Assembly (NCBI GenBank): GCA_016721245.1
Contig: JADKIQ010000003.1
Coordinates: 371,635 to 435,634, forward strand
Direction: 5' to 3'
DNA: 64,000 bases
DNA from: Sphingobacteriales bacterium
GTDB taxonomy: Bacteria > Bacteroidota > Bacteroidia > Chitinophagales > JADIYW01
Positions 35,870-45,121 of the stretch are shown piece by piece; within the stretch, counting starts at the first letter, position 1; the number at the start of each line of letters is the position of its first letter. The position numbers and the translations under genes are program-made. The notes beneath the pieces were generated by a model. That model made no database searches. It saw nothing but the letters and a program-made list of their open reading frames with translations, and was not told the origin of the DNA.

Positions 35870-35885
35870 GTTTTAATAAAAAAAT

Positions 35886-37238
35886 CTACTTATCCTCTTT
35901 CTCGTCTTCCTTCTTCACTTCTTTCTTTTTCGTTTTATCCAATTCTTTTACATTATCACCCTCTTTCAAATCTTTGGAGATGGTATTGTACGGTCCGGTA
36001 ATAACTGTTTCAGTTCCTTTCAAGCCTTCCGTAATTTCGATATAGGAATCATCCTGAATGCCGGTTTTCACTTCCAGTACTTTGGCTTTATTGTTTTGTC
36101 GCACAAACACAATTTCTTTCGTGTGATTAGAACCGTTATATACGGAATCTTTCGTTGTTACAGCCTGTATTGGAATAGCTAATACGCCTTCTTTGGTTTT
36201 GGTTTTAACATCCACCGTGGCAGACATACCCGGTAAAAATGGTTTTAGATTTTCTTTCAGTAAGTCTTCATATGAAGATTTCAGTATTCTTATTTTAACT
36301 ACGAAGTTAGTCGATTGATCGGCACTCACCATGGCAGAACCTGCACCTTTGGATGAATTGGCAACCTGCGTCACAATGCCCGTGAATTTTCTGTCGAGGT
36401 ATGCATCCACTTCAATGGTAGCTGTATCGTTTAGTTTTACTTTGGTAATTTCGCCTTCACTCACATCCACCCGAACTTCCATATTATCGAAGTTGGCAAT
36501 ACGCATCATTTCCGTTCCGCTCATTTGCAGTGTACCCACCACTTTTTCTCCTTTCTTTACATTCAGCAAAGAAATAATACCATCCATCGGTGCGTAAATG
36601 GTTGTTTTATTTAAGTTGATTTTTGCTTCTTTAATAGTTGCTTCCGTCGCTTTGATGGTGTAAGATGCCGCATCGGAAGTATGTTTGGCTGCTTCCAAAT
36701 CTGCCTTGGCACTTTCTACATTCGCTTTGGATGTTTTATACGCGGATTCCGCGCTTTCCAAATCAGCTTTGGAAATTATTTTTTTGCTGAATAATTCCTG
36801 CGCTCTGGTATAGGCTGCCTGAGAAGTTTCGTATTGCGCCTGTGCCTGCGATACAATGGCATTCGCCTGTGCGATTCTTGCTTTTGATGTGGAAAGCTGT
36901 GCTTTGGTATTGTCCAGTTGCGCCACGCTTTGTTCTACCACCGCCTGATAGCTTTCCGGTTTGATACGCGCCAACAGTTGGCCTTTGTGTACAATGTCGC
37001 CTTCTTTTACCGTTAATTCAATAATCTCACCTGAAACATCGGAGCTGATTTTTACTTCTTCTTCCGGATATATTTTTCCGCTGGCTGTTACCGTTTGTAT
37101 AATCGTGCGTTTGGCAACCGCCTGTATTTCTACTTCTTTTCCGCTCTTGTCTTTTCTGTTCTTAGCAACAAAGTATGCAGCAATCAGCGCCGCGATGGTA
37201 ACGATTCCAAGGATATAGAGAAGTTTATTGTTTTTCAT
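35886..37238 (-). CDS. Efflux periplasmic adaptor (HlyD/MacA type)
   Basis: A 450-residue membrane-fusion protein with one N-terminal membrane helix (~6-24), a beta-barrel/lipoyl region (VTASGKIYPEEEVKISSDVSG), a long alpha hairpin (~100-200) and a Lys/Glu-rich C-terminal tail. It bridges an inner-membrane transporter to a TolC channel. It follows the TolC-family gene by 17 bases on the same strand. No ABC or RND transporter gene is next to the pair; MacB-type partners may be encoded elsewhere. Confidence 0.9.
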   Translation of the reverse strand: MKNNKLLYILGIVTIAALIAAYFVAKNRKDKSGKEVEIQAVAKRTIIQTVTASGKIYPEEEVKISSDVSGEIIELTVKEGDIVHKGQLLARIKPESYQAVVEQSVAQLDNTKAQLSTSKARIAQANAIVSQAQAQYETSQAAYTRAQELFSKKIISKADLESAESAYKTSKANVESAKADLEAAKHTSDAASYTIKATEATIKEAKINLNKTTIYAPMDGIISLLNVKKGEKVVGTLQMSGTEMMRIANFDNMEVRVDVSEGEITKVKLNDTATIEVDAYLDRKFTGIVTQVANSSKGAGSAMVSADQSTNFVVKIRILKSSYEDLLKENLKPFLPGMSATVDVKTKTKEGVLAIPIQAVTTKDSVYNGSNHTKEIVFVRQNNKAKVLEVKTGIQDDSYIEITEGLKGTETVITGPYNTISKDLKEGDNVKELDKTKKKEVKKEDEKEDK

Positions 37239-37255
37239 TTGGTATAAGTTTACTG

Positions 37256-38683
37256 CTATAATTCAATTTTTTTGCCCTGATAAAAATCTAAGAGTTTGGT
37301 GTTAAATAGATATTCATATTTTGCCTGTGTAAATTTAGACAGGGCATTATCTAAATTTGTCTTTGACAGATTTACTTCCAATTGGTTGATGCTGCCAGCA
37401 TTTAAACGCTCAACAGCATAATCGTAGGATTTAGTCGCCGTCTCCATGTTTTTTTGTGCTGCTTTAAAATTCTCGATAGCAGCCTGCGCTTTTAAATAGG
37501 CTTGCTGTATGGTATTGAATAAATCTATCTCTGTTTGTTTCTCAGTAAGAATGGCATTCTGATATTGCAGTTTGGATTGTTTTACTGCAGTCTGCACCTG
37601 AAACTTATTGAATATCGGAACATTCAGCGTTAAGCCAAATGCGTAATTCAGGTTTTGATTCAGTTGGTTTTTGTATGGATTTTTAGACTGTGTGGTTATT
37701 GTCTCAGGAATTAAAACACGCTGTAAGGTTCCTTCCACAAAGCCAACGGCAGTAGTGTTACCGGTTAATAGTTGATTGCTGATTTTATTCTGAGTGGTGA
37801 AAAAAGTATTCAGATTGCCCACAAAACTCAGGGTTGGATAATAATTTCCTCTGGCAGCTGCAATTTGTTTCTTGGCGCTTTCAATTTTCAGCTGACTGCT
37901 TTTTACTTCCGGTCTTAAACCTAAGGCATCTGCATAAATGGTTTGTACATCTTCCAGATTTCCTATATTTAAATCTTGCGGCAGTTCCGGAATTTTAACG
38001 GTGATAGTTTGTTTTACATCTAATTGCAAAATAATTTTTAAACTTAAATAAGCTAAGTCCAGCTGGTTTTTTATCTGTGAAATGCTTAAGTCTTCGCTGG
38101 TCAGTTGCGCGTCAATATCCAGTAAGGCTTTTTCAGCTGCAGCACCTGCTTCTATCAGTGCTTTGGTGCGTTCGTACTGGTCCTGCGTACTTGCTCTCTG
38201 GTTGATAGCTTGTTGGTGCTGCTCGTTTGCATTCATAATATTTAAGAATGCCGTCAGGATTTGTAACTGGATATTATTCTTCAGTGTTTCCTGATCCAGT
38301 TTTAATGCCTGTAAATCCAGTTTGCTTTTCTTTACGTTGTTCGGTGTCACCAATCCGTCAAAAATGGGTTGCGAAACATTCAATCCGTAATCCTGATAGT
38401 GTACCTGCTGTTGTTCGTAGGTGCTGGTGAAAAAGTTAAAGTTATTACCGATTCGAAGGCTGTAGTTGGAACTTCCGTTGATGTTAGGTGAATAATTCAT
38501 GCGGTTGCTTTGCACCGTGCTTTCACCCAGTTGAATATTTAAATCCGATTGTTTGAGTTGTATATTATTTTTCAGTGCATACTCAATACATTTCTGCCAG
38601 TCCCAGACTTCTTGAGCATGGGAAATTGTAGAAAAATTAAGAAACAAAACGGATATGCTAAAGAGTTTAAAGAGTTGCTTCAT
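37256..38683 (-). CDS. TolC-family outer-membrane efflux protein
   Basis: About 475 residues from the ATG at 38683, chosen because it begins a clear signal peptide (MKQLFKLFSISVLFLNFS...SHAQ); the frame stays open 48 codons further upstream but that part overlaps the divergent tadA gene and is not protein-like. Two tandem OEP repeats are seen, with coiled-coil helices rich in Gln/Ala and the second repeat's LNVPIFNKFQVQTAVKQS. It forms the outer-membrane channel for the adaptor encoded just downstream. Confidence 0.9.
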   Translation of the reverse strand: MKQLFKLFSISVLFLNFSTISHAQEVWDWQKCIEYALKNNIQLKQSDLNIQLGESTVQSNRMNYSPNINGSSNYSLRIGNNFNFFTSTYEQQQVHYQDYGLNVSQPIFDGLVTPNNVKKSKLDLQALKLDQETLKNNIQLQILTAFLNIMNANEQHQQAINQRASTQDQYERTKALIEAGAAAEKALLDIDAQLTSEDLSISQIKNQLDLAYLSLKIILQLDVKQTITVKIPELPQDLNIGNLEDVQTIYADALGLRPEVKSSQLKIESAKKQIAAARGNYYPTLSFVGNLNTFFTTQNKISNQLLTGNTTAVGFVEGTLQRVLIPETITTQSKNPYKNQLNQNLNYAFGLTLNVPIFNKFQVQTAVKQSKLQYQNAILTEKQTEIDLFNTIQQAYLKAQAAIENFKAAQKNMETATKSYDYAVERLNAGSINQLEVNLSKTNLDNALSKFTQAKYEYLFNTKLLDFYQGKKIEL

Positions 38684-38711
38684 TTGCTTGTAAAGATTTT
38701 CAAAATAATTA

Positions 38712-38753
38712 GTTGGAAAAAATGACAGATTATTACACATTAAAATTTCCAAC
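38712..38753. promoter_or_regulatory. Inverted repeat in the TolC leader
   Basis: GTTGGAAA at 38712-38719 and TTTCCAAC at 38746-38753 are perfect 8-base arms around a 26-base spacer, between the tolC-like start and its putative -7 element. It could be a paired regulator site or a leader stem. Confidence 0.35.
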
Positions 38754-38789
38754 ATAAAAGTACGTCTAAAAGTTCTATCTTCAATTACC

Positions 38790-38797
38790 AAAACTAA
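38790..38797 (-). promoter_or_regulatory. Putative -7 element for the efflux pair
   Basis: On the minus strand the bases read TAGTTTTG, matching TAnnTTTG, about 107 bases upstream of the TolC-family ATG and next to the divergent tadA start. Confidence 0.35.
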
Positions 38798-38801
38798 AAG
38801 A

Positions 38802-39224
38802 ATGTTGGATTTTGATAAATTTTTCATGCAGGAAGCGTTAAAATTAGCTAAAACTGCATTTGAAGAGGACGAAGTTCCCGTTGGTGCCGTGGTGGCGTAT
38901 GGAAATAAAATTATAGGGAAAGGCTACAATCAGGTGGAAAAACTGAACGATCCGACAGCACATGCCGAGATTCTCGCCATCACGGCGGCCTGCAATTTGC
39001 TGGGCAGTAAATATCTCGATAAATGTACCTTGTACGTTACGCTGGAACCTTGTATGATGTGTACAGGAGCTATACGTGAAGCTCAAATCCAGAAAGTAGT
39101 TTTCGCCGCTTCCGATTCTTCACACCGGAAATCAGCACCTGATTTATTTGAAATACAGGGAGGATTACTGGAAGCGGAAGCCTCTGAACTCATAAAGTCG
39201 TTTTTCAGAAGAAAAAGATTGTAG
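38802..39224 (+). CDS. tadA: tRNA-specific adenosine deaminase
   Basis: A 140-residue zinc deaminase that converts A34 to inosine in tRNA-Arg. The zinc and catalytic residues are H54 and E56 in TAHAEI and C84/C87 in LEPCMMCTGAI. The start MLDFDKFFMQEALKLA is family-like. Divergent from the TolC/adaptor pair. Confidence 0.95.
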   Translation: MLDFDKFFMQEALKLAKTAFEEDEVPVGAVVAYGNKIIGKGYNQVEKLNDPTAHAEILAITAACNLLGSKYLDKCTLYVTLEPCMMCTGAIREAQIQKVVFAASDSSHRKSAPDLFEIQGGLLEAEASELIKSFFRRKRL

Positions 39225-39303
39225 TATAAATCTTGGCACAAAAATTGAAAATTACATAGTAAAAGTAAAAAAATCTGTATTTTTCAAATCAAAATAGTTT
39301 AAA

Positions 39304-39744
39304 ATGAAGAAGATTCTTATCGTATTTGCAATTTTACTGGCAGGCAAATTCGTTGCAATGGCAGGAGAACCCAACATCGCAGGCGTTTGGCTGGTGGGAG
39401 ATAAAGATTATAAAATCGAATTAAAAAGAACAGCAGCAGGTGAAATTGAAGGAAGGGTTGTGTGGATGAAAGAAGCCAATGATAAAAATGGCAAGCCAAG
39501 AACGGATGTAGATAATGATAATCCAGCTTTACGTAACGTGCCGGTACTGGGATTGAAAACCGTTTATAACTTCAAATGGGACGAAACGGAAAAAGAATTT
39601 ATTAATGGAAATGTATATAAAAAAGGAACCGTGTATTGCGGTAAAATGGCACTGAATCCGGATGGCACACTGCATTTGCGCGGGTACGTTTGTAAAGTTA
39701 AATTTATTGGTAAATCTGATACCTGGACCAGATCCAAATTATAA
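39304..39744 (+). CDS. DUF2147 secreted protein
   Basis: A 146-residue protein with a signal peptide (~1-20). The mature part starts NIAGVWLVGDKDYKIELKR and includes EGRVVWMKEANDKNGKP, VLGLKTVYNFKW and a closing LHLRGYVCKVKFIGKSDTWTR, matching DUF2147, a small periplasmic/secreted beta-sandwich family of unknown function. A terminator follows directly. Confidence 0.88.
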   Translation: MKKILIVFAILLAGKFVAMAGEPNIAGVWLVGDKDYKIELKRTAAGEIEGRVVWMKEANDKNGKPRTDVDNDNPALRNVPVLGLKTVYNFKWDETEKEFINGNVYKKGTVYCGKMALNPDGTLHLRGYVCKVKFIGKSDTWTRSKL

Positions 39745-39766
39745 TATCAGCAAAAATATATACAGG

Positions 39767-39798
39767 AAGGCATTGCTCAGGCGATGCCTTATTTTTTT
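39767..39798 (+). terminator. Intrinsic terminator after the DUF2147 gene
   Basis: AAGGCATTGC pairs with GCGATGCCTT (one T-G pair) around a TCAG loop, followed by ATTTTTTTAT. The tail overlaps the end of the convergent hotdog-protein gene. Confidence 0.85.
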
Positions 39799-40250
39799 AT
39801 AAAATGCTTGTTTCTAACATATACTACTTTCTCCACTTCCGCTATCACTTCACCATTTTCTCCGTTTACAGTGGTAAAAAAAGTAAAGTCGCCTTTGCCG
39901 TTTGTGTCAACAAAATTCTTTATCTCCGCAATCTGATTTTTTGGTATTTCAAAAGTTGCCGTTACTGTTTTTAGTCCCGGTTTCTTAAATTTTATGTTCG
40001 AGGCTTTGTCCCATACGATATAATCTTTACCTAAGTTTTCCATCAGAATAAACATATAAAATGGGTCGCACATACTATATAAGGAGCCGCCAAAATGTGT
40101 ACCCACAGCATTCCGGTTATACCATCGCATTTTCAGCTGCACGTTTATTTGCGTAAAATCGTCATTTACCGATTTTAACGAAATTCCTGCGCCCATGTAA
40201 GGCGGATAGAAATTAATCAGTTTAATATTTTTTTTAAGCGAGAACTTCAT
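39789..40250 (-). CDS. DUF4442 hotdog-fold (thioesterase-like) protein
   Basis: A 153-residue protein of the DUF4442/PaaI-like hotdog group. Typical features are NAVGTHFGGSLYSMCDPFYM (central helix with the catalytic-site Asp region), KPGLKTVTATF and a closing ...VAEVEKVVYVRNK strand. Such proteins may hydrolyse acyl-CoA thioesters, but activity is unproven for DUF4442. Confidence 0.85.
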   Translation of the reverse strand: MKFSLKKNIKLINFYPPYMGAGISLKSVNDDFTQINVQLKMRWYNRNAVGTHFGGSLYSMCDPFYMFILMENLGKDYIVWDKASNIKFKKPGLKTVTATFEIPKNQIAEIKNFVDTNGKGDFTFFTTVNGENGEVIAEVEKVVYVRNKHFIKK

Positions 40251-40364
40251 GTAGTTTCCTTTATTTTAATGAATTAAGCCACGAATTTAGCTTTTGGGTG
40301 TAACTTTTTGCTTTTAATCTATTTTATTATAGTTTAAACAATTATTTTAGCGCACAGTTTACCG

Positions 40365-41978
40365 ATGAAAAAAATACTTTCCGTTATAGTTTTCCTTTTT
40401 GCCTTTTCTGCAATTGCTCAGCAACTCAATTTTCCGTTGAATTATGAAATGCAGAATCGACTGGAAAGATATATTAATTCATCTTCTCATTTTATTACAG
40501 CAGCCAAGCCATACAATATGGCAGAAGTAGCTGCAGCTATTGGAGATTCAGCCTTGCAGGAATTAGGTTTTGATACGGATTCCTCTAAATCAGGATTCAA
40601 ATTCGGTATACTGAAAGGAGATTTGATTTCTGTGGCTTCCAAACAAAAGAAATTTTATTTTGCTATCAATCCCGTGCTGGATATGCAATTCGGATATGAT
40701 ATTAACTCCAAAAAACTGAGATACACTGCAGGTTACGGTGTTAAGTTTGATGCGAATCTCGGTAAAAAGGTTTCTTTATCCTTTACCTATCAGGGGGTTA
40801 CAGAAAATTATCTGCAACAGGTCGATAACTACGCGTCACAATATGGTGTGTTGCCGGGCTATAGAAAAGCTACTTTCAAAGGCGACAGAGTAAATTCACA
40901 GATGTTCTCCGGTTATTTATCTTATTCGCCTAACAAATATTTTAATTTACAGGTAGGAAACGATAAGCAATTCTGGGGCGATGGCTACCGTTCTTTGTTT
41001 TTGAGCGATAATGCCTCTAATACACCTTTCTTAAAACTAACCACGAATTTCTGGCGCATAAAATATGTATACCTGTTGAATGTAATGCGTTATGGTCCTA
41101 TTAATGGCTTTAATGTAAGTAACAATCCATCAGACTTTAAAACGAAATACGGAACCTACCATTTAATTACTGTAGATGTGGCTAAATGGATGCAGTTCAC
41201 CTTTTTTGAGGGAGTAACCTGGTTTCATGCGGATTCAAACCGTGTTCGTGGTATCGAATTCAGTTATTTGATTCCGGTGGCGTTTATTCGTCCAGTGGAA
41301 TTTGCACTGGGATCTCCGGATAACGTAGTTTTGGGAATCGGGATGAAATTTAAAGCATCTCCAAAACAAATTTTCTACACACAGATTATGCTGGATGATA
41401 TGGATGTAGGAGCGGCAAGAAAAGGAAAAGGCTTTTACCGAACAAAAGTATCCGCCCAATTTGGTTACAAAGGGTATGATATTTTTAAGGTAAAGCATTT
41501 AGATGTTCAGTCAGAATTTAATGTGGTCCGTCCGTTTGTATACGCACATAAAGCACCTGAACAAAGTTATACCAACTTCAATCAGTCACTGGCACATCCG
41601 TTGGGGGCAAATTTCTTAGAGTCGGTTACCTTTATCAATTACTGGTATAAACACTGGACTGCTTCCGCTAAATTCCAGTATGTGGTGCAGGGCTTAGATA
41701 AAACCTATGAGCATAACGGCAGCAATATCTTTGTTTCTGACTTTTTAATTACACCAAATTTAGGAACTGCATATGCTAATTATTTTCTGCAAGGCGTGAA
41801 AACACGTTTAATAAATGTAGAAGCACGCGGAGGTTATCTGATTAATCCTAAAATTAATCTGGCTGTTGAAGCCTTCGTAAATTACCGGTATCAAAAAAAC
41901 GAGTTTTTAAAACAAAACAATTTATTCTTAGGTATCAGCCTTCGTACCAATATGTTTAACCGCTATACGGATTATTAA
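40365..41978 (+). CDS. RemB/Wzi-like outer-membrane protein
   Basis: A 537-residue protein with a signal peptide (~1-18, AIAQ) and many alternating strands consistent with a Wzi-type capsule-assembly beta barrel. Segments such as VGNDKQFWGDGYRSLFLSDN, FEGVTWFHADS and SLRTNMFNRY match the Bacteroidota gliding-motility protein RemB group. RemB in Flavobacterium is a cell-surface lectin-like gliding protein; Wzi proteins anchor capsule. The exact role here is unresolved. Confidence 0.8.
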   Translation: MKKILSVIVFLFAFSAIAQQLNFPLNYEMQNRLERYINSSSHFITAAKPYNMAEVAAAIGDSALQELGFDTDSSKSGFKFGILKGDLISVASKQKKFYFAINPVLDMQFGYDINSKKLRYTAGYGVKFDANLGKKVSLSFTYQGVTENYLQQVDNYASQYGVLPGYRKATFKGDRVNSQMFSGYLSYSPNKYFNLQVGNDKQFWGDGYRSLFLSDNASNTPFLKLTTNFWRIKYVYLLNVMRYGPINGFNVSNNPSDFKTKYGTYHLITVDVAKWMQFTFFEGVTWFHADSNRVRGIEFSYLIPVAFIRPVEFALGSPDNVVLGIGMKFKASPKQIFYTQIMLDDMDVGAARKGKGFYRTKVSAQFGYKGYDIFKVKHLDVQSEFNVVRPFVYAHKAPEQSYTNFNQSLAHPLGANFLESVTFINYWYKHWTASAKFQYVVQGLDKTYEHNGSNIFVSDFLITPNLGTAYANYFLQGVKTRLINVEARGGYLINPKINLAVEAFVNYRYQKNEFLKQNNLFLGISLRTNMFNRYTDY

Positions 41979-42057
41979 TTTTCATTTCTGAATTTTCTTT
42001 TAAAAAAATCTTTCCAACTTTTATGGAATTCAAAGTGTTTTTGTCTCTCAATGAGTG

Positions 42058-43170
42058 ATGAATAATGAATTGTTTTACGGAATAGCCCTGAGTCTGTTAA
42101 AAGGGGTTGGAGATTCAAATGCTAAACAACTGATTAGTTATGCGGGCAGTGCTGAAAAGTTGTTTAAATTGTCCCAGGCAAAACTGCAGAAAATAAATGG
42201 TATTGGTCCAAAACTGGCAGCTGCATTTGAGGATACCTATGAGGCACTTAAACGCGCAGAACAGGAATTGAAATTTATTGAGAAGCATAAAATTGAAACG
42301 CTTTTTTATTATGATAAACGTTATCCCAAACGCTTGCTGAATTGTGTAGATGCACCTTTGTTTATCTTTAGTAAGGGGAATTTTGACTTTAATAAAGAAC
42401 GCTTCGTTAATATTGTCGGCACGCGCCATGCAACAGAGTATGGAAGAGAAATTACCGAAAATCTGATAGCGGACTTGGCGGGGTATAATGTAAATCTGGT
42501 CAGCGGACTGGCTTTCGGCATTGATATTTGCGCACACAAAGCAGCACTTAAATACGATATGCAGAATATTGCGGTACTGGCGCACGGATTAGACAGGTTG
42601 TATCCGGCACAACACAAAAGTGTTGCAGAAAAATTACAACAAAATGGAGCATTGGTTTCTGATTTTTTAAGTGAAACTAATCCTGATCGTCAGAATTTTC
42701 CCAGCAGAAACCGAATTGTGGCGGGTATGACGGATGCCACCATTGTTATAGAATCAGCCATTGCCGGCGGAGCCTTAATTACCGCAGAAATTGCCAATAA
42801 TTATAACCGGGATGTTTTTGCTTTTCCGGGAAAAGTGACGGATGAATATTCGGCTGGTTGTTTAAAAATTATTAAACAACATAAAGCAAATCTTGTCACT
42901 TGCGCGAAAGATATTATAGAATCCATGAACTGGGATTTAGATGAAAGTAGTGTTACAAAAGAAAAAATACAACCGCAGTTATTTGTAGAGCTAAACGATA
43001 ATGAAAAGATTGTGTACGATATTTTAAAAGAAACTGAAAAGATTCATATTGATGAACTGACGGCGAAAATTCAATTATCACAAAGCGTACTTTCAGGTGT
43101 TTTATTACAAATGGAAATGAAAGGATTGATTGTTTCGCTGCCGGGTAAAATGTATAAACTGCTCAGTTAA
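42058..43170 (+). CDS. dprA: DNA-processing protein DprA
   Basis: A 370-residue protein that loads RecA on incoming single strands in natural transformation. It has N-terminal helix-hairpin-helix motifs (LLKGVGDSNAKQL, INGIGPKLAAAF), the DprA Rossmann core (FVNIVGTRHATEYGREI, LVSGLAFGIDICAHKAAL, FPSRNRIVAGM) and a C-terminal winged helix (ELTAKIQLSQSVLSGVL). The ATG at 42058 is preferred over the GTG just before it. Other competence genes are not in the window. Confidence 0.95.
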   Translation: MNNELFYGIALSLLKGVGDSNAKQLISYAGSAEKLFKLSQAKLQKINGIGPKLAAAFEDTYEALKRAEQELKFIEKHKIETLFYYDKRYPKRLLNCVDAPLFIFSKGNFDFNKERFVNIVGTRHATEYGREITENLIADLAGYNVNLVSGLAFGIDICAHKAALKYDMQNIAVLAHGLDRLYPAQHKSVAEKLQQNGALVSDFLSETNPDRQNFPSRNRIVAGMTDATIVIESAIAGGALITAEIANNYNRDVFAFPGKVTDEYSAGCLKIIKQHKANLVTCAKDIIESMNWDLDESSVTKEKIQPQLFVELNDNEKIVYDILKETEKIHIDELTAKIQLSQSVLSGVLLQMEMKGLIVSLPGKMYKLLS

Positions 43171-43322
43171 TTACAGATTAGGTTTCTATTTAATTTAAGA
43201 TGCTATTTTTGCTACTAAGTACTGACTACTGATAAATTGGTATTTTACGATATTCCAATTAAAACATCGTTAATGCAGCAATAAATTTACGAACAACAAT
43301 ATGGTACATCAAGATTCAGCCA

Positions 43323-43330
43323 TAAATTTG
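43323..43330 (+). promoter_or_regulatory. Putative -7 element upstream of the 429-residue protein
   Basis: TAAATTTG matches TAnnTTTG and lies 16 bases before the ATG. The 176-base gap after dprA shows nothing else. Confidence 0.45.
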
Positions 43331-43346
43331 CCTATCAATTTTTTTT

Positions 43347-44636
43347 ATGCAAAAACGAAACTATAAAAGAGTAGAGAAAAATCCCGATGGTACCTTCTCT
43401 TATCAGGTGCTGGATATTGATTCCTATGATATTTTTGAAGAACCGTTGGAGATTGTCGTAACCGATATTAACTTCCTGCCACAAATGGGTGATGTGTTAG
43501 ATGTGTTAGGTTATGTGCCGGATACCAAGTATTTCTTTCATCAATGTAAGGATATAATCTCTGTTCCTGAAAAGCATATTAATAACAAAGGACAAGGTAA
43601 GTTTGCATTTCAGGCATATTTTCATAATTTTCCGGATTCTGTTTTGTCGATAAATAATAATGCATTGGTTGTTTTAGTGTTGCATCCGCAGGGAACAAAT
43701 GCAAACGGAAAGCGCGAATATAATGTGGTGGGCTACATTCACGTAAATCGTATGGATGTATATCACGAAGGACAACGCTATGATGCCTATTATTACAACA
43801 TGCTTCGCGTAAGTGAGCGCGTGGAGAACAATAAGAAAATCTACCGCCGTAAAAAAATATTTACGCTGATGTTTAGCATTATGCACAGCATCGTAGGAGT
43901 GGAGGAAAATATTGCCTTTACGTATGGTGCTATGGGCAAAGAAAATCAGGCAATCAACGAAGCGCTGGAGTTAAATACCAAGTTGTACGAAAAGCATTAT
44001 GAAAAATGGGCTTTCTCTAATAATACACATATCAATAAAGTATTCGGAAATAAGGATGCGTTTAAAAAGTGTATTGATATAACCAAAGACATAGAAAAAC
44101 TGAAAGCATTTTATCAGAAATTACGAAAGCAAAAAGAGCATTATGCATTCTATCATATCAAATCAGAAGAAGAATTTTTAGAAACGTTGGAAAAAATTTG
44201 TGCATACTCTAAATCTTCTGCTGTATATATGGTGCCGGATGCAAACGGCAATATGGATGCCGTTTGTTTTGCCATTAACTGGGGTGAATATTTTGCTTTC
44301 CAACTGGAAAATCCGCAGGGATTATTTAAGGCATTGGCTAAATTGAAACTGACGGATAATATCTTATATCCGATTATGATAACCGGTTCGCCGGAAAACG
44401 TGGATACTTTATTGCGAGGTATTGCCTCCCACTACAATAAAACCTATAAATGTAAAGTCACTAACCTGAATTCATATGCTGGCGATCCATATCAGAAAAC
44501 AAAGAAAAGTATTCTGAACGATGATTATTTGTTCCTGATTATTTGCAATGATGTAGAGAAATTAAATGCGATGAAAGAACGTTCCAAAGGAGCAGACGGT
44601 AATGTGAAGTTGTTTATAGATATTCCGTTATTGTAA
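43347..44636 (+). CDS. Unknown 429-residue protein, possibly tandem GNAT-like
   Basis: A cytoplasmic protein without signal peptide. The N-terminal half shows a beta-alpha pattern with VVGYIHVNRMDVYHEG and YGAMGKENQAINEALELNTK, which recalls the end of a GNAT acetyltransferase domain; the C-terminal half (~285-429) also shows strands like AVCFAINWGEYFAFQ and LFLIICNDVEKLNAM. I do not recognise a named family, and GNAT similarity is a guess from the fold pattern. Its 3' end overlaps the convergent lipoprotein gene by nine bases. Confidence 0.65.
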   Translation: MQKRNYKRVEKNPDGTFSYQVLDIDSYDIFEEPLEIVVTDINFLPQMGDVLDVLGYVPDTKYFFHQCKDIISVPEKHINNKGQGKFAFQAYFHNFPDSVLSINNNALVVLVLHPQGTNANGKREYNVVGYIHVNRMDVYHEGQRYDAYYYNMLRVSERVENNKKIYRRKKIFTLMFSIMHSIVGVEENIAFTYGAMGKENQAINEALELNTKLYEKHYEKWAFSNNTHINKVFGNKDAFKKCIDITKDIEKLKAFYQKLRKQKEHYAFYHIKSEEEFLETLEKICAYSKSSAVYMVPDANGNMDAVCFAINWGEYFAFQLENPQGLFKALAKLKLTDNILYPIMITGSPENVDTLLRGIASHYNKTYKCKVTNLNSYAGDPYQKTKKSILNDDYLFLIICNDVEKLNAMKERSKGADGNVKLFIDIPLL

Positions 44637-45110
44637 GTCAGCAATTAAGGTGTGCATCCGGGCGATATAGTCCCTGATTTCTTCCGGCTGATTTTCTATG
44701 AAGTTGTCGACATTCCAGTGCGAAATAATACCGTCTTGTTTTAAAATAATATAGACAGCTCCGCCATCTGTACAATCCGGGCAACCAAAAGTTTCATTTT
44801 TATGATTATCCAGATAGGTCGGGAAATCAGTTAATAAAGGAGCAGCTATGTTATACTTTGATACTTCCAGCGGTGAGGAATTGAATTTCAGACTATCTGG
44901 TGAATAAAAGTAGTCATTCAGGTCGCCGTATATTTGCTTATCTTTTACGATAAAGAACCTGGCGCAATTCTCCGAGCAAAAACCTGCATATTCCCCAAAA
45001 ATAAAATAATCACCGCTGCTTAAATCTAATGGTGTTATTGGATTTTCTTTTTTACAGCTTAATGTAAGCCCCGTAATGAATAATAGTAAAATGAAAGATT
45101 GCTTTTTCAT
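44628..45110 (-). CDS. Lipoprotein of unknown function
   Basis: A 160-residue lipoprotein: signal sequence MKKQSFILLLFITGLTLSC with lipidated C19. The mature part has two cysteine pairs (FCSENC and CPDC) that could form disulfides, and no recognised domain. It lies 11 bases after the CoA-transferase B subunit gene on the same strand, but a functional link is not evident. Confidence 0.7.
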   Translation of the reverse strand: MKKQSFILLLFITGLTLSCKKENPITPLDLSSGDYFIFGEYAGFCSENCARFFIVKDKQIYGDLNDYFYSPDSLKFNSSPLEVSKYNIAAPLLTDFPTYLDNHKNETFGCPDCTDGGAVYIILKQDGIISHWNVDNFIENQPEEIRDYIARMHTLIADLQ

Positions 45111-45121
45111 GTTTGAGATAA

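Noticed and set aside
38684..38827. Longer N-terminus for the TolC-family protein
   Set aside because: It would overlap the divergent tadA start and precede a complete signal peptide, so the internal ATG at 38683 is preferred.
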